A DNA stretch of 22,155 nt from Phycisphaerales bacterium (GCA_022839625.1 JALHJL010000059.1:1-22155), one strand, 5' to 3'; numbered from the stretch's first letter, positions 6,574 to 14,014 are shown. Notes: generated by a model not told the origin, from the letters alone. Translations and numbers: made by a program.

Positions 6574-7040
6574 GTGAACAACCTCCCTGAATCGTCCGCA
6601 GAGCCAGACCGGGCTGAAGTCATGCCTGTCATTCTCGACCACACCGCCAGGCCGACCATGCTCGCAAAGAAGAGCATGGCGAACGCCTGATCGACGGCGG
6701 CCAACACCCAGTGCAGCGGATAGAGGATCGACAGTCCGCCGATCAACGCCGTCGCGACCAAAAACAGCAGCGAAACACAGCAATACAGACACAGCCTGGC
6801 CGAAACCCGGGCAGCGCAAGCGATCAGCACGAGCGTGGTAACCAGGGTTACCAGCGCCAGCAGGCGATGGGACCATTCCCAGAATACCAAAGGCGTCATC
6901 TCTGGCACCAGCCGCCCGAAGGCCAGCGGCCAGTCGGGTATCGAGGTGCTGGCGCCGGTGACGCGGACGATCTTGCCGAAAACGATGACCAAGAACGTCT
7001 CGACGGCGACGATGGCCGAGAGCAGTCTTACGGATCGCAT
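6531..7040 (-). CDS. ctaA: half-size CtaA/Cox15-like heme A synthase family protein
   Basis: A 169-residue integral membrane protein with four predicted spans. It matches one half of heme A synthase, the enzyme that oxidises the methyl group of heme O for cytochrome oxidases: KIVRVTGASTSIPDWPLAFG after the first span, EWSHRLLA in the second (conserved Glu and heme-ligand His), IGGLSILYPLHWVLAA before the fourth (second His). Most bacterial CtaA proteins have eight spans; four-span forms are known in some prokaryotes, so this is either a natural half-size form or a truncation. The last 35 residues are hydrophilic and end within the duplicated segment. Start 7040 has GAGGG upstream with a four-base spacer. 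No oxidase gene is in the window, so its substrate and partner are unknown. Confidence 0.7.
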   Translation of the reverse strand: MRSVRLLSAIVAVETFLVIVFGKIVRVTGASTSIPDWPLAFGRLVPEMTPLVFWEWSHRLLALVTLVTTLVLIACAARVSARLCLYCCVSLLFLVATALIGGLSILYPLHWVLAAVDQAFAMLFFASMVGLAVWSRMTGMTSARSGSADDSGRLFTCVESCGGPDSSWS

Positions 7041-7079
7041 AATACCCTCGTAGCGGTGATACGGGCTTTTGCGCCGCCG

Positions 7080-7181
7080 CAGGCTTCGACCTCGGTAGCG
7101 ACGCCTTCCAGGTGCTTCTACATCAGCCTTTCACGAGCAGCATGATCCCGGCGGCCATCATGACCACCTCAATCACGACCA
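7080..7181. repeat. 102-base duplicated segment, copy B
   Basis: Partner of 6438-6539 at a constant offset of 642 bases. It contains the final codons and stop of the TauE/SafE gene and 43 bases of its 3' flank. Confidence 0.8.
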
Positions 7182-7848
7182 CGAAGACCCGGTCGCTCAG
7201 GCGCTCGAGAACCCGCTTTCCGAGCCACGAACCGACGAACATGCACGGCGCGAGCAGCAACCCGGCGACCAGCACGCGCGTCGAGAGCAGGCTGGTCGAG
7301 CCGTACGCCACCAGCTTGAAAACGTGCGTGATGACGGTCGCGGCCGCCTCGGTGCCGATGTAAGCAGCCTTGACGAGTCCGTAGGCCAGGAAGAACGGGG
7401 CGGTCACCGGCCCCGTGCTGCCGACCAGCGCCGACAGCAGCGAGGCCGAAGCACCGACGCCCGCGAAGCCGCGCACGGGCAGCTTGGGGTAGCGCCCGCC
7501 GATCAGGCGGCGGTACGCGACGACGGCGATCAAGAACACCCCGACGCCGCGCGTGAGCCACCCCAGCGGCGCGGCCGCGAACAGCGCGCCGCCCAGCAGC
7601 GCCAGGGGAACCGCGCCGAGCGAGTACCAGCCGACCACGCGGCGGTCGATGTCCGCCCGATTGAGCCAGACCCGCGAGCCGTTGCCCACGAGCTGCGCGA
7701 GCGTGAGGATCGGAACGGCGTCACGCACCCCGAACGCCCAGACCAGGACCGGCAGGAGCAGCACGGCGCCGCCAAAACCCGCCACAGCGGCCACGGCCGC
7801 CGCGACAACCGCGGCAAACCCCAGGACAACTACTGCAAGACTGTCCAT
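7123..7848 (-). CDS. TauE/SafE-family membrane permease
   Basis: A 241-residue protein with about seven or eight membrane spans. The AGFGGAVLLLPVLVWAFG segment near the N-terminus and the repeated SALVGSTGPVTAPFFLAYG segment in the middle are the two copies of the TauE/SafE half-domain signature. Members export sulfite, sulfoacetate or other small organic anions, and the substrate cannot be read from sequence. The ATG at 7848 is chosen because AGGA precedes it with an eight-base spacer and the first span begins at once; in-frame ATGs at 7878 and 7896 lack this. The extreme C-terminus is duplicated in the short gene at 6481-6573. Confidence 0.85.
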   Translation of the reverse strand: MDSLAVVVLGFAAVVAAAVAAVAGFGGAVLLLPVLVWAFGVRDAVPILTLAQLVGNGSRVWLNRADIDRRVVGWYSLGAVPLALLGGALFAAAPLGWLTRGVGVFLIAVVAYRRLIGGRYPKLPVRGFAGVGASASLLSALVGSTGPVTAPFFLAYGLVKAAYIGTEAAATVITHVFKLVAYGSTSLLSTRVLVAGLLLAPCMFVGSWLGKRVLERLSDRVFVVVIEVVMMAAGIMLLVKG

Positions 7849-7953
7849 CTCAAGCGTCCTGCCCAATTTGTGCGTCATCGCCGAAACGGGCAACACAGCG
7901 TGCCGCGAAGGGGCGAATTGTCACGCCTCGGCCATGCACCGCGGCTCCTTCTG

Positions 7954-8016
7954 TCACGATGAGTACCGGCGGCGATCGCCGAAGTCACGCCAGCAACTGG
8001 GACAGTACCAGCGCAT
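7954..8016 (-). CDS. possible 20-residue zinc-knuckle peptide
   Basis: A 20-codon frame, MRWYCPSCWRDFGDRRRYSS, begins 12 bases after the metallophosphoesterase stop, behind GAGGAAG with a suitable spacer that overlaps that stop. The CPSC pair resembles half of a zinc ribbon. It could be a coupled micro-gene or the remnant of a longer zinc-ribbon gene. No function is claimed. Confidence 0.3.
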   Translation of the reverse strand: MRWYCPSCWRDFGDRRRYSS

Positions 8017-8027
8017 GCGCGTCTTCC

Positions 8028-8738
8028 TCAGTCGAGCCGCGCCAGCCGGAGCATGCTGGCCAGTCCTTGGCGCAAGGGCGGTTCGAGCGGCAGGCGCCCC
8101 AGCGCCGCGAGTACCGGCATCTGGTCGTACTCCGCACGCCGCAACGTGATCTTGCCATCCTCCCACAGCGCGTACGCTGCCCGCGGATCACCATCCAGCG
8201 GTTGCCCGACGGCGCCGGGATTCACGACTTGCAGGCTGCCATGCGCGCGAGCCAGCGGCCAATGCGTGTGCCCGACGACAAGCACATCGGCGTCGATCCC
8301 CGCCGTCAGCTCGCCAATGAACTCAGCCGAAGCGTCCGGCCGCAGGTGATAGTCGTACAGCGGGTCGCGCGGCGTCGCGTGCACGACGGTGAAGCGTGTG
8401 CCAGCGAGTTCCCAGGTCAGACGAAGCGGCAGACGGGCGAGCCAGGCGATGTCGGCGGGTTGGAGCTGCGAGCGGGTCCAGTCGCGCATCGCCAGCGCCA
8501 GGGGCTGCTTGGCTGGGCTGGCCTTGGGGTCCGCACCCGTTGCGACCGCATGATCGTGGTTCCCGCGCACCGCGATAGCGCCCTGCGCCCGCAACGTGTC
8601 GAGCGTCGCGCGCGGATCGGGTCCGTAGCTGACGATGTCCCCAGCGCAGAGCACGCAGTCCACCGCTCCGGCGTCGTGAACCACCGCCCGCAGCGCCCAG
8701 AGGTTGGCGTGAACGTCAGAGATGATCAACACTCTCAT
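8028..8738 (-). CDS. calcineurin-like metallophosphoesterase (YfcE/MJ0936 type)
   Basis: A 236-residue cytosolic phosphoesterase with the complete two-metal site: DVHAN (8-12), GD (33-34), GNHDH (59-63), a histidine in VVHATP (120) and GHTH (156-159). The compact size and the PGAVGQPLDGDPRAAYAL segment place it with the single-domain YfcE/MJ0936 group of phosphodiesterases; the natural substrate is not evident. Its ATG overlaps the stop of the TPR gene (ATGA), so the two are co-translated. Confidence 0.9.
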   Translation of the reverse strand: MRVLIISDVHANLWALRAVVHDAGAVDCVLCAGDIVSYGPDPRATLDTLRAQGAIAVRGNHDHAVATGADPKASPAKQPLALAMRDWTRSQLQPADIAWLARLPLRLTWELAGTRFTVVHATPRDPLYDYHLRPDASAEFIGELTAGIDADVLVVGHTHWPLARAHGSLQVVNPGAVGQPLDGDPRAAYALWEDGKITLRRAEYDQMPVLAALGRLPLEPPLRQGLASMLRLARLD

Positions 8739-9124
8739 GGGCCCACCTCGGCCGGCGGCGCCGTGGGCTGCTCATCAGGCCAGTTCCGGCGCCACAATAC
8801 CAGCGCTTCCTTGTCGTCCGGGTTTTTGCGCAGGGCCTCGCGCAGTACATCGTGGGCCTCGGGTTTTCGTTCGAGCTTGAGTAGCGCCAGTGCCCAGTGG
8901 ATACGGAACGAGGACTCATACGGATTGAGCCACACCGCCCGGCGAAACTGGCTTTCTGCGATTTCCACCGCTCCCCGCTCGATCAGGTAGCAGCCGAGCT
9001 TATCACGGTCGAAGCCGAGAAACGGACACGGGCGCAGCGCTTCCTCCCGGGCAAGCTCCGGGTCACGCCGTGCGCGTGAGGTCTTTGCGAGCGGTTGTGC
9101 ACGTCTAGCCCGCATGCGGGACAT
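8735..9124 (-). CDS. small TPR-repeat protein
   Basis: A 129-residue soluble protein. After a basic N-terminus, residues from about 45 to 115 form two helical TPR-like repeats (LIERGAVEIAESQFRRAVWL, LLKLERKPEAHDVLREAL), a protein-binding scaffold. The start at 9124 is uncertain: the binding site is weak, and ATG 9115 is an alternative. It overlaps the phosphoesterase start by four bases and lies downstream of the octaheme gene on the same strand, so it may share that transcript. A role in cytochrome maturation is possible but only by position. Confidence 0.7.
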   Translation of the reverse strand: MSRMRARRAQPLAKTSRARRDPELAREEALRPCPFLGFDRDKLGCYLIERGAVEIAESQFRRAVWLNPYESSFRIHWALALLKLERKPEAHDVLREALRKNPDDKEALVLWRRNWPDEQPTAPPAEVGP

Positions 9125-9236
9125 CTCGGCACCCGAGAAGCTGTTCGATGGCTCGCCGCCAGGCGTACTGGATGCGGTCGTCGCGGGGTGGTGCGTGCTG
9201 GTAGTCGAAGCTGTCGATCTGTTGCCGCAACTCCAC
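9105..9236 (-). CDS. possible 43-residue peptide after the octaheme gene
   Basis: A GTG-started frame of 43 codons, in the same frame as the octaheme gene and 33 bases past its stop, with charged protein-like content (RQQIDSFDYQHAPP, RIQYAWRRAIEQLLG). It overlaps the TPR gene start by 20 bases. The codons between the octaheme stop and this GTG are also open, so a read-through extension or a decayed gene end is as likely as a separate peptide. The ribosome binding site is weak. Confidence 0.25.
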   Translation of the reverse strand: MELRQQIDSFDYQHAPPRDDRIQYAWRRAIEQLLGCRDVPHAG

Positions 9237-9269
9237 GGCGAGCGGTCTCAGGCGCGTCGCGACGGCCGC

Positions 9270-10718
9270 CTACTGCCCGTAGCGCTTCTTGAACTCCTCC
9301 ATCTGTTGCTTGCGCTTCTCAACCTCCGCTGGATCCATCTTGTTCAGGTACCAGCGGTGATCGGGGGCATTCAGAACCTCGTCGATCTTCTCCGCCAGCG
9401 CCTTGGCGGCGGCGGCCTTGTCCGCGTCCGAGGCGCCCTTGTGCTTCTCGACCAGCTCCTCCAGGTCCGGGATGAGCTTGGCGTAGAAGTGCTTGGCGAC
9501 CTCGTAGGTCCCGTGCCAGTGCGTGTAGTCCGGGCCCATCATCGAGGCACCGTGCCGCGCGCGTCGGCCTTCGTGGTGCCACAGCTCGTACCACACCCAA
9601 TCGACCTTGTTGGTGAACTGCACCGGCTTCAGCAGCGGCTTGGCGAGCTTCATCAGCTCCAGCCCCGGCTCGGCGAATTTCTTGTGGTACAGGTCGATGA
9701 GCGCGTCGTACTGGATATAGAAATTGTCCACCCACTGTTGCTCGTGGCAGTTGCTGCAAACGTCCTTCATGTTGGCCCGCCGCTTCTCCCAACCGATCTC
9801 CGCGCCGGGCAGCCCCATCTTCTTGTCGCTGATCTCGGGCCGGATCGACAGCTCGGGCCGGTTGTTCCAACTGATCCGCAGACCGACGTCGTGGTTGACC
9901 GGCTGGTTCCTCGTCGCACTCGTGTGGCAGGTCGCGCACGTCGGCGCCGCACTGTAATCCTCCCCGACGATCCACTTCGGCGAGTCCATGTTCATGCGGG
10001 GGATGTTGGCGCGGAACGCGACGCCGTGCTTGGACTCCTCGTAAATCTCCTTCTGCGGGTGGTCCGGACCCATGTGGCACTTGCCGCAGTTGTCGGGGTG
10101 ACGGGCCTGCTCGGCAGAGAAGGCGTGCCGGCTGTGACAGGCCGAGCACGACCCCTCGCTGCCATCGGGGTTAATGCGCCCGATACCGGTGTTCGGCCAC
10201 GTGGCCGGGTCGAGTCGGCCGCCGGGCAGCACCTTGATCTCGCTGCCGTGGCATTGCCAGCAACCGAGAACGGCGGAGGCGGCGACGCCTTCCTGGAAGG
10301 CGGGCGTCACCATGCCTCGGTTGCCCTCCACGATCTCGGCCAGCGTGTTGTCGAGCGAGCCGAGGATGCGCGCGCCCTTCGAGTGGTGCGAATCGGAGAA
10401 CTCCTTGGCCTCCCGCGCGTGGCAGCGGGCACAGTCCTTCGGCGAGACAATGGTGGCGATCCACTGGCCTTCGTGCTTGAACGCGTCCGGCTCACCCTCC
10501 TGGGCCGCGTGGCATTCGTAGCAGCCGATGTTCGCCCGGTAGTGCTTGCTGCGGCCCCACTGCTGGTAGATGGCCGGGTTTTCGCGCTTGTGGCAGTCGA
10601 TGCAGGCGATGCTCTCCTTCGACAACTCGGCCAAGCCCCAGGTCTGCGCCGCGGCAGACGGCAGACCAACAGGCAATACGAGCAGGTACGCCAGCAGTGC
10701 AAAGTCGGTGCGTTTCAT
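9270..10718 (-). CDS. octaheme c-type cytochrome, HAO family
   Basis: A 482-residue secreted cytochrome with a signal peptide (cleavage probably after AAA, residue 24) and exactly eight CxxCH motifs, at residues 39, 66, 96, 153, 191, 211, 261 and 321. The region WHHEGRRARHGASMMGPDYT followed by HWHGTYE (about 380-406) matches hydroxylamine oxidoreductase relatives. No CxxCK is present, arguing against octaheme nitrite or tetrathionate reductases, and no widely spaced CX15CH, arguing against MccA sulfite reductase. Family members oxidise hydroxylamine or hydrazine when a heme-linked tyrosine is present and reduce nitrite or hydroxylamine when it is not. Tyr398 in GPDYTHWHG is a candidate, but needs alignment. 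Start ATG overlaps the NrfD stop. The pairing with a quinone module suits a reductase fed from quinol. Confidence 0.9.
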   Translation of the reverse strand: MKRTDFALLAYLLVLPVGLPSAAAQTWGLAELSKESIACIDCHKRENPAIYQQWGRSKHYRANIGCYECHAAQEGEPDAFKHEGQWIATIVSPKDCARCHAREAKEFSDSHHSKGARILGSLDNTLAEIVEGNRGMVTPAFQEGVAASAVLGCWQCHGSEIKVLPGGRLDPATWPNTGIGRINPDGSEGSCSACHSRHAFSAEQARHPDNCGKCHMGPDHPQKEIYEESKHGVAFRANIPRMNMDSPKWIVGEDYSAAPTCATCHTSATRNQPVNHDVGLRISWNNRPELSIRPEISDKKMGLPGAEIGWEKRRANMKDVCSNCHEQQWVDNFYIQYDALIDLYHKKFAEPGLELMKLAKPLLKPVQFTNKVDWVWYELWHHEGRRARHGASMMGPDYTHWHGTYEVAKHFYAKLIPDLEELVEKHKGASDADKAAAAKALAEKIDEVLNAPDHRWYLNKMDPAEVEKRKQQMEEFKKRYGQ

Positions 10719-11932
10719 GGCGCTTGAACTCCATAGCGTTTTTCGTAGGTGAGCTCGCCGGCGAGCACCGGCACGGAGATGCGCACGAAGATCGTGTACA
10801 GGAGCAATCCGAACGCCCAGATCCCCAGGCAGACCATGATCTCGCCCCACGTCGGGAAGTACTCGACCACCTCGCCGAGCGGCGTCGGGACAAAGGCGGG
10901 CACGATCAGCCCCATGCCCTTCTCGATCCAGATGCCGACGATCGCCAGCACGCACGCCGTGTTCAGCGTCCGCAGGGCGCGCGAGGCCGGCAACACGAGC
11001 AGGAAGGTCGCCAGCAGATTGAACGCGATGGCCGTCCAGATCCAGGGCACCAGGGCGCTCCGGCCGTGCAGGCCGAAGTACAGATACCGGGCGGACGCCA
11101 CGTGCGCCGAGTCCGTATAGAACTCCGTGAATACCTCGCACCCGAGCAGGAAGATGTTGATGATCATCGCCACCTGCATGATCCGGCGAAGCGTGAAAAG
11201 CGCATCATCGGTCACGCGGTGCCGCGTTACGCGGCGCACGATCTGGAGCGTCAGGACGATGAACGCCGGTCCGGCGGCGAACGCACTGGCCAGGAACCGT
11301 GGGGCAATGATGGCCGAGTTCCAGAACGGGCGCCCGCCGAAGCCAACGTACAGGAACGCCGTCACCGTGTGGATGCTGACGGCCCAGACGATCGCGATGA
11401 AGACGAACGGCACGTAGAAGGCTCTGGCCGGCTGGCGTCCGCAGTAGGCGCAGTACAACAAATAGCCGCAGATGTGCAGATTGAGCAGCAGGTAGCCGTT
11501 CAGCGCGATGACGTCCCACGTCAGCATCGAGATCGGAAAGTTGAACCGCCGGAACAAGTGCAGGGCCCGGTCCGGCCGCCCCAGGTCCACCGTAACGAAG
11601 AGCAGGCACATGGTGATGACCGCGACCGCCAGCAGCTCGCCGAAGACGACCACGTCGTGCAGGTGCATGTTCCGGTAGACGTAGACGGGAATGACGAGCA
11701 TCGCGGCGGCGGCGGCCAGGCCGACGAGGTACGTGAAGTTCGCGATGTACAGCCCCCAGGAGACCTGGTCGGTCATGCCGGTCGTCACCAGCCCGTGCAC
11801 AAGCTGCTGGCAATAGGCGTACAGCCCGAGCAGCGCGACCACCGTCAGGATCGTCATCCACAGGTGGTAGCGCCAGTCGCCGACGAAGCTGAGGCGAACG
11901 CAGTCCCAAACGAAGGTGAGGTAGCGCTTCAT
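10715..11932 (-). CDS. nrfD: NrfD/DsrP-type membrane quinone protein
   Basis: A 405-residue integral membrane protein with about ten spans, the long NrfD form seen in DsrP, HmeB and related proteins. Landmarks are SWGLYIANFTYLVGLAAAAA, VDLGRPDRALHLF, SIHTVTAFLYVGFGGRPFW and FLASAFAAGPAFIVL. It would bind menaquinol and pass electrons to the partner ferredoxin encoded upstream. Its stop overlaps the octaheme start, so the two are coupled; a 157-base spacer containing an 8-base microsatellite separates it from the ferredoxin gene. The start at 11932 keeps the MKRYLTFVWDC beginning; a GGA seven bases upstream is the only binding-site candidate. Confidence 0.9.
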   Translation of the reverse strand: MKRYLTFVWDCVRLSFVGDWRYHLWMTILTVVALLGLYAYCQQLVHGLVTTGMTDQVSWGLYIANFTYLVGLAAAAAMLVIPVYVYRNMHLHDVVVFGELLAVAVITMCLLFVTVDLGRPDRALHLFRRFNFPISMLTWDVIALNGYLLLNLHICGYLLYCAYCGRQPARAFYVPFVFIAIVWAVSIHTVTAFLYVGFGGRPFWNSAIIAPRFLASAFAAGPAFIVLTLQIVRRVTRHRVTDDALFTLRRIMQVAMIINIFLLGCEVFTEFYTDSAHVASARYLYFGLHGRSALVPWIWTAIAFNLLATFLLVLPASRALRTLNTACVLAIVGIWIEKGMGLIVPAFVPTPLGEVVEYFPTWGEIMVCLGIWAFGLLLYTIFVRISVPVLAGELTYEKRYGVQAP

Positions 11933-12044
11933 GGGTCAGTCCGGCCTCGCGCTGCAAGTCGTGATCCGGGGTCCGGGGCTAGGGATGGGGGACCCGAAGC
12001 TGGGGGCTGAAAGACACACGCTGGGCGACGGGCGTGGGCGTCTC

Positions 12045-12084
12045 CGTTCCCACGTTCCCACCTTCCCACGTTCCCACGTCCCCA
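12045..12084. repeat. five tandem 8-base units in the operon spacer
   Basis: Five contiguous units of CGTTCCCA, the third and fifth with one change each, lie between the ferredoxin and NrfD genes. Such a short perfect-register array can vary in copy number by slipped-strand mispairing. Confidence 0.85.
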
Positions 12085-12089
12085 GCCGC

Positions 12090-13118
12090 TCATGTCCCAG
12101 CCTCCCCGTCCGCCGTTCCGGGTTCCACCGGGGCGATCGGCTCGTGATAGCGGCTGCCCCGCTCGTCGAAGTAGTAGAAGAAGCGCGGAACCGTCCCCAC
12201 TTCCTCCTTCAGGATGAACACCCGCTTCTGCCGCAGGATGTACGACACCTCACTGTCCGGGTCCAGGACGTTGCCGAACTTACGCGATCCGGTGGGACAC
12301 ACCTCCACGCAGGCCGGCATGCGCCCGCGCCGTGTCCGGTGCAGGCAGTACGTACACTTCTCCATTACCCCCTTCGCCCGCGGCCGATTCGACAGGTATC
12401 CCATGTCCGGATTGAGCTGGCCGGCGGGCACCTCCGGGGCGGCGAAATTGAAGCGCCGCGCCCAATACGGACAGGCGGCCTCACAGTACCGGCAGCCGAT
12501 GCACCAGTCGTAGTCGATCACGGTGATACCGTCCGGCTCCTGCCAGGTCGCTTCCACGGGACACGCCTTCACGCAGGGCGGCTTTTTGCACTGGTGGCAC
12601 TGCACCGGCATGTAGTAACTGTCATGCTCAGGCACCACGGGCGGGTCGTAGTGGTGGTCCGACGTTTCCAGATCAATACTGCCCTTCTCCATCTTCAGCA
12701 CGCGGATGTACTGAATCTCCGGCGACCGGGACAGGTTGTTTTCCTTCACGCAGGCGTGGACGCACTTGCGGCAGCCGATGCACCGGCTGATGTTCAGCGC
12801 GTACACAAACTCCACCCCCGTCAGCGGCGGCGGGTCGCCCACGCGGACCTCCACGCCTTCACGCTCCTTGACCTCGCGCTCTACACGCCGCAGAACCGCT
12901 TCTTTCTCCGCCGGCGTCATCTCCTTGTAGTGCCGTTGGAAGAACTTCTCGAACGTGGGGAGGTCGTCTCCGGGGAGGTCCCTCAGCGGGGAAACCGCTG
13001 CGGCCACGGCCGCCGCTCCACCGACCGCGGCTGCGCCTTTGCGCAAGAAGCCGCGTCGCGTGAGCTGCGGCCCGCCGTCGCCGGCTCGGCCGCCCTGGCC
13101 CGGCTGCGTCTCGTTCAC
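12090..13118 (-). CDS. Tat-exported four-cluster ferredoxin (NrfC/DsrO type)
   Basis: A 342-residue periplasmic electron carrier. The N-terminus has a twin-arginine signal, LTRRGFLRKG, followed by an Ala-rich hydrophobic stretch. Four [4Fe-4S] binding groups follow: CIGCRKCVHAC, CHQCKKPPCVKACP, CIGCRYCEAACPYW and the split CTYC...CVEVCPTGS. This is the layout of NrfC, DsrO and HmeA. An extra segment of about 60 residues between signal and first cluster (KFFQRHYKEMTPAEKEAVLR) is longer than in plain NrfC. Its start overlaps the tetraheme cytochrome stop by four bases. It should bridge the NrfD protein and the periplasmic hemes. Confidence 0.92.
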   Translation of the reverse strand: MNETQPGQGGRAGDGGPQLTRRGFLRKGAAAVGGAAAVAAAVSPLRDLPGDDLPTFEKFFQRHYKEMTPAEKEAVLRRVEREVKEREGVEVRVGDPPPLTGVEFVYALNISRCIGCRKCVHACVKENNLSRSPEIQYIRVLKMEKGSIDLETSDHHYDPPVVPEHDSYYMPVQCHQCKKPPCVKACPVEATWQEPDGITVIDYDWCIGCRYCEAACPYWARRFNFAAPEVPAGQLNPDMGYLSNRPRAKGVMEKCTYCLHRTRRGRMPACVEVCPTGSRKFGNVLDPDSEVSYILRQKRVFILKEEVGTVPRFFYYFDERGSRYHEPIAPVEPGTADGEAGT

Positions 13119-13831
13119 GGGTCCACCTCGGCCGACATGGCCCTGTAGTCGTCGCTAATACTCGCGTCATCACCCTGGTCCGGAGCGAGCATCCGGCGGT
13201 AGATTCGCAACGGATCCTCCGCCCGGTGCTCGTCTTCCCGGCGCGTCTGGCCGCCCATGCGCAGCGTGTTCGGCGGCGGGGCCGGCGGCATCGGAGGAAA
13301 AGGCGGCTGATGGGGGTCGTGACACTCGATGCACTTACGCCGCGCCTGCGGTCCGCGCATCGTGTCCCAGTACCCGTCGCTCCGCCCATGTGAGCCGTGC
13401 AGCCAGTCGCGGTAGACCGGGCCGTGGCACTTGGCGCACACGAGCTGCGGCTGGTCCGCGGGAATCTCGCGGCCCCAATCGTCCACGTACACGTCGCGAT
13501 TGGTCAGATGGTGGCAGTTGAAGCAGCGCGTATTGATCCCATGCTTAAGCACGATGTGGGCGTGCTGGGTCAGCGAGCGCGTCGTCTCCGCCGGCGAGGG
13601 GAACAGCCGGTGGCAATCACTACACCGATAGGTGAACCCGGCGAGCTGGATCTCGGGCTTCAGCGTCGGCCGGCGCACGGGCGTGGGGTCCGTGGCCCAC
13701 ACGGGCACCAATGTGGCTGGCGCCACGGGACTTACGAACGGCCAGGGCCCGGTCGCCAGTAGCCCCGCCAGCACAAACAGCACAAGCGGCACCGCGACGG
13801 CGCGTACCTGATCTACCCGCGCGAAAGTCAT
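13115..13831 (-). CDS. membrane-anchored tetraheme cytochrome c
   Basis: A 238-residue protein with an uncleaved-looking N-terminal span (about 11-30) and four CxxCH motifs at residues 70, 103, 132 and 167. Spare histidines (HAHIVLKH, HLTNRD, LHGSHGR) can supply the distal ligands. A proline-rich stretch and a hydrophilic tail of about 60 residues follow. It is the first gene of the respiratory module and overlaps the ferredoxin start by four bases. The position and partners recall DsrJ, but DsrJ has three hemes. The ATG at 13831 is chosen for its CGGAG site with a six-base spacer; an upstream in-frame ATG at 13909 falls inside the predicted -10. Confidence 0.85.
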   Translation of the reverse strand: MTFARVDQVRAVAVPLVLFVLAGLLATGPWPFVSPVAPATLVPVWATDPTPVRRPTLKPEIQLAGFTYRCSDCHRLFPSPAETTRSLTQHAHIVLKHGINTRCFNCHHLTNRDVYVDDWGREIPADQPQLVCAKCHGPVYRDWLHGSHGRSDGYWDTMRGPQARRKCIECHDPHQPPFPPMPPAPPPNTLRMGGQTRREDEHRAEDPLRIYRRMLAPDQGDDASISDDYRAMSAEVDP

Positions 13832-13904
13832 CGTGGGCTCCGCCGGCGACTTGCCCAAGGCCCGACTCCTTACCTTGACCGGCCAGCACGTGAAACAAGC
13901 CAAT

Positions 13905-13946
13905 AACATAGGCAGGTCCGGTCTGCAAGGACTTGATCCAAGTCAA
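13905..13946 (-). promoter_or_regulatory. FNR/DNR-type box and -10 ahead of the cytochrome module
   Basis: TTGATCCAAGTCAA (13933-13946) fits the TTGAYNNNNRTCAA consensus of FNR, DNR and NNR regulators without mismatch. On the minus strand TATGTT (13910-13905) is a plausible -10; the start it predicts, near 13898, places the box centre at -41.5, the class II activator position. The leader to the tetraheme start would be about 67 bases. Confidence 0.6.
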
Positions 13947-14014
13947 TTGGCCGGATCGTGGAATGCGGCGGGCTGGCGGCAACCGGCGCTGCCCCCAGGC
14001 CGGACACGTCACCT

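Noticed and set aside
9270..10718. MccA-type octaheme sulfite reductase or octaheme nitrite/tetrathionate reductase
   Set aside because: All eight heme motifs are plain CxxCH; MccA has a CX15CH site and the other two families have CxxCK.
9114..13148. Long plus-strand open frames (537, 437 and 405 codons)
   Set aside because: They mirror the octaheme, NrfD and ferredoxin genes and show no domain or binding site.
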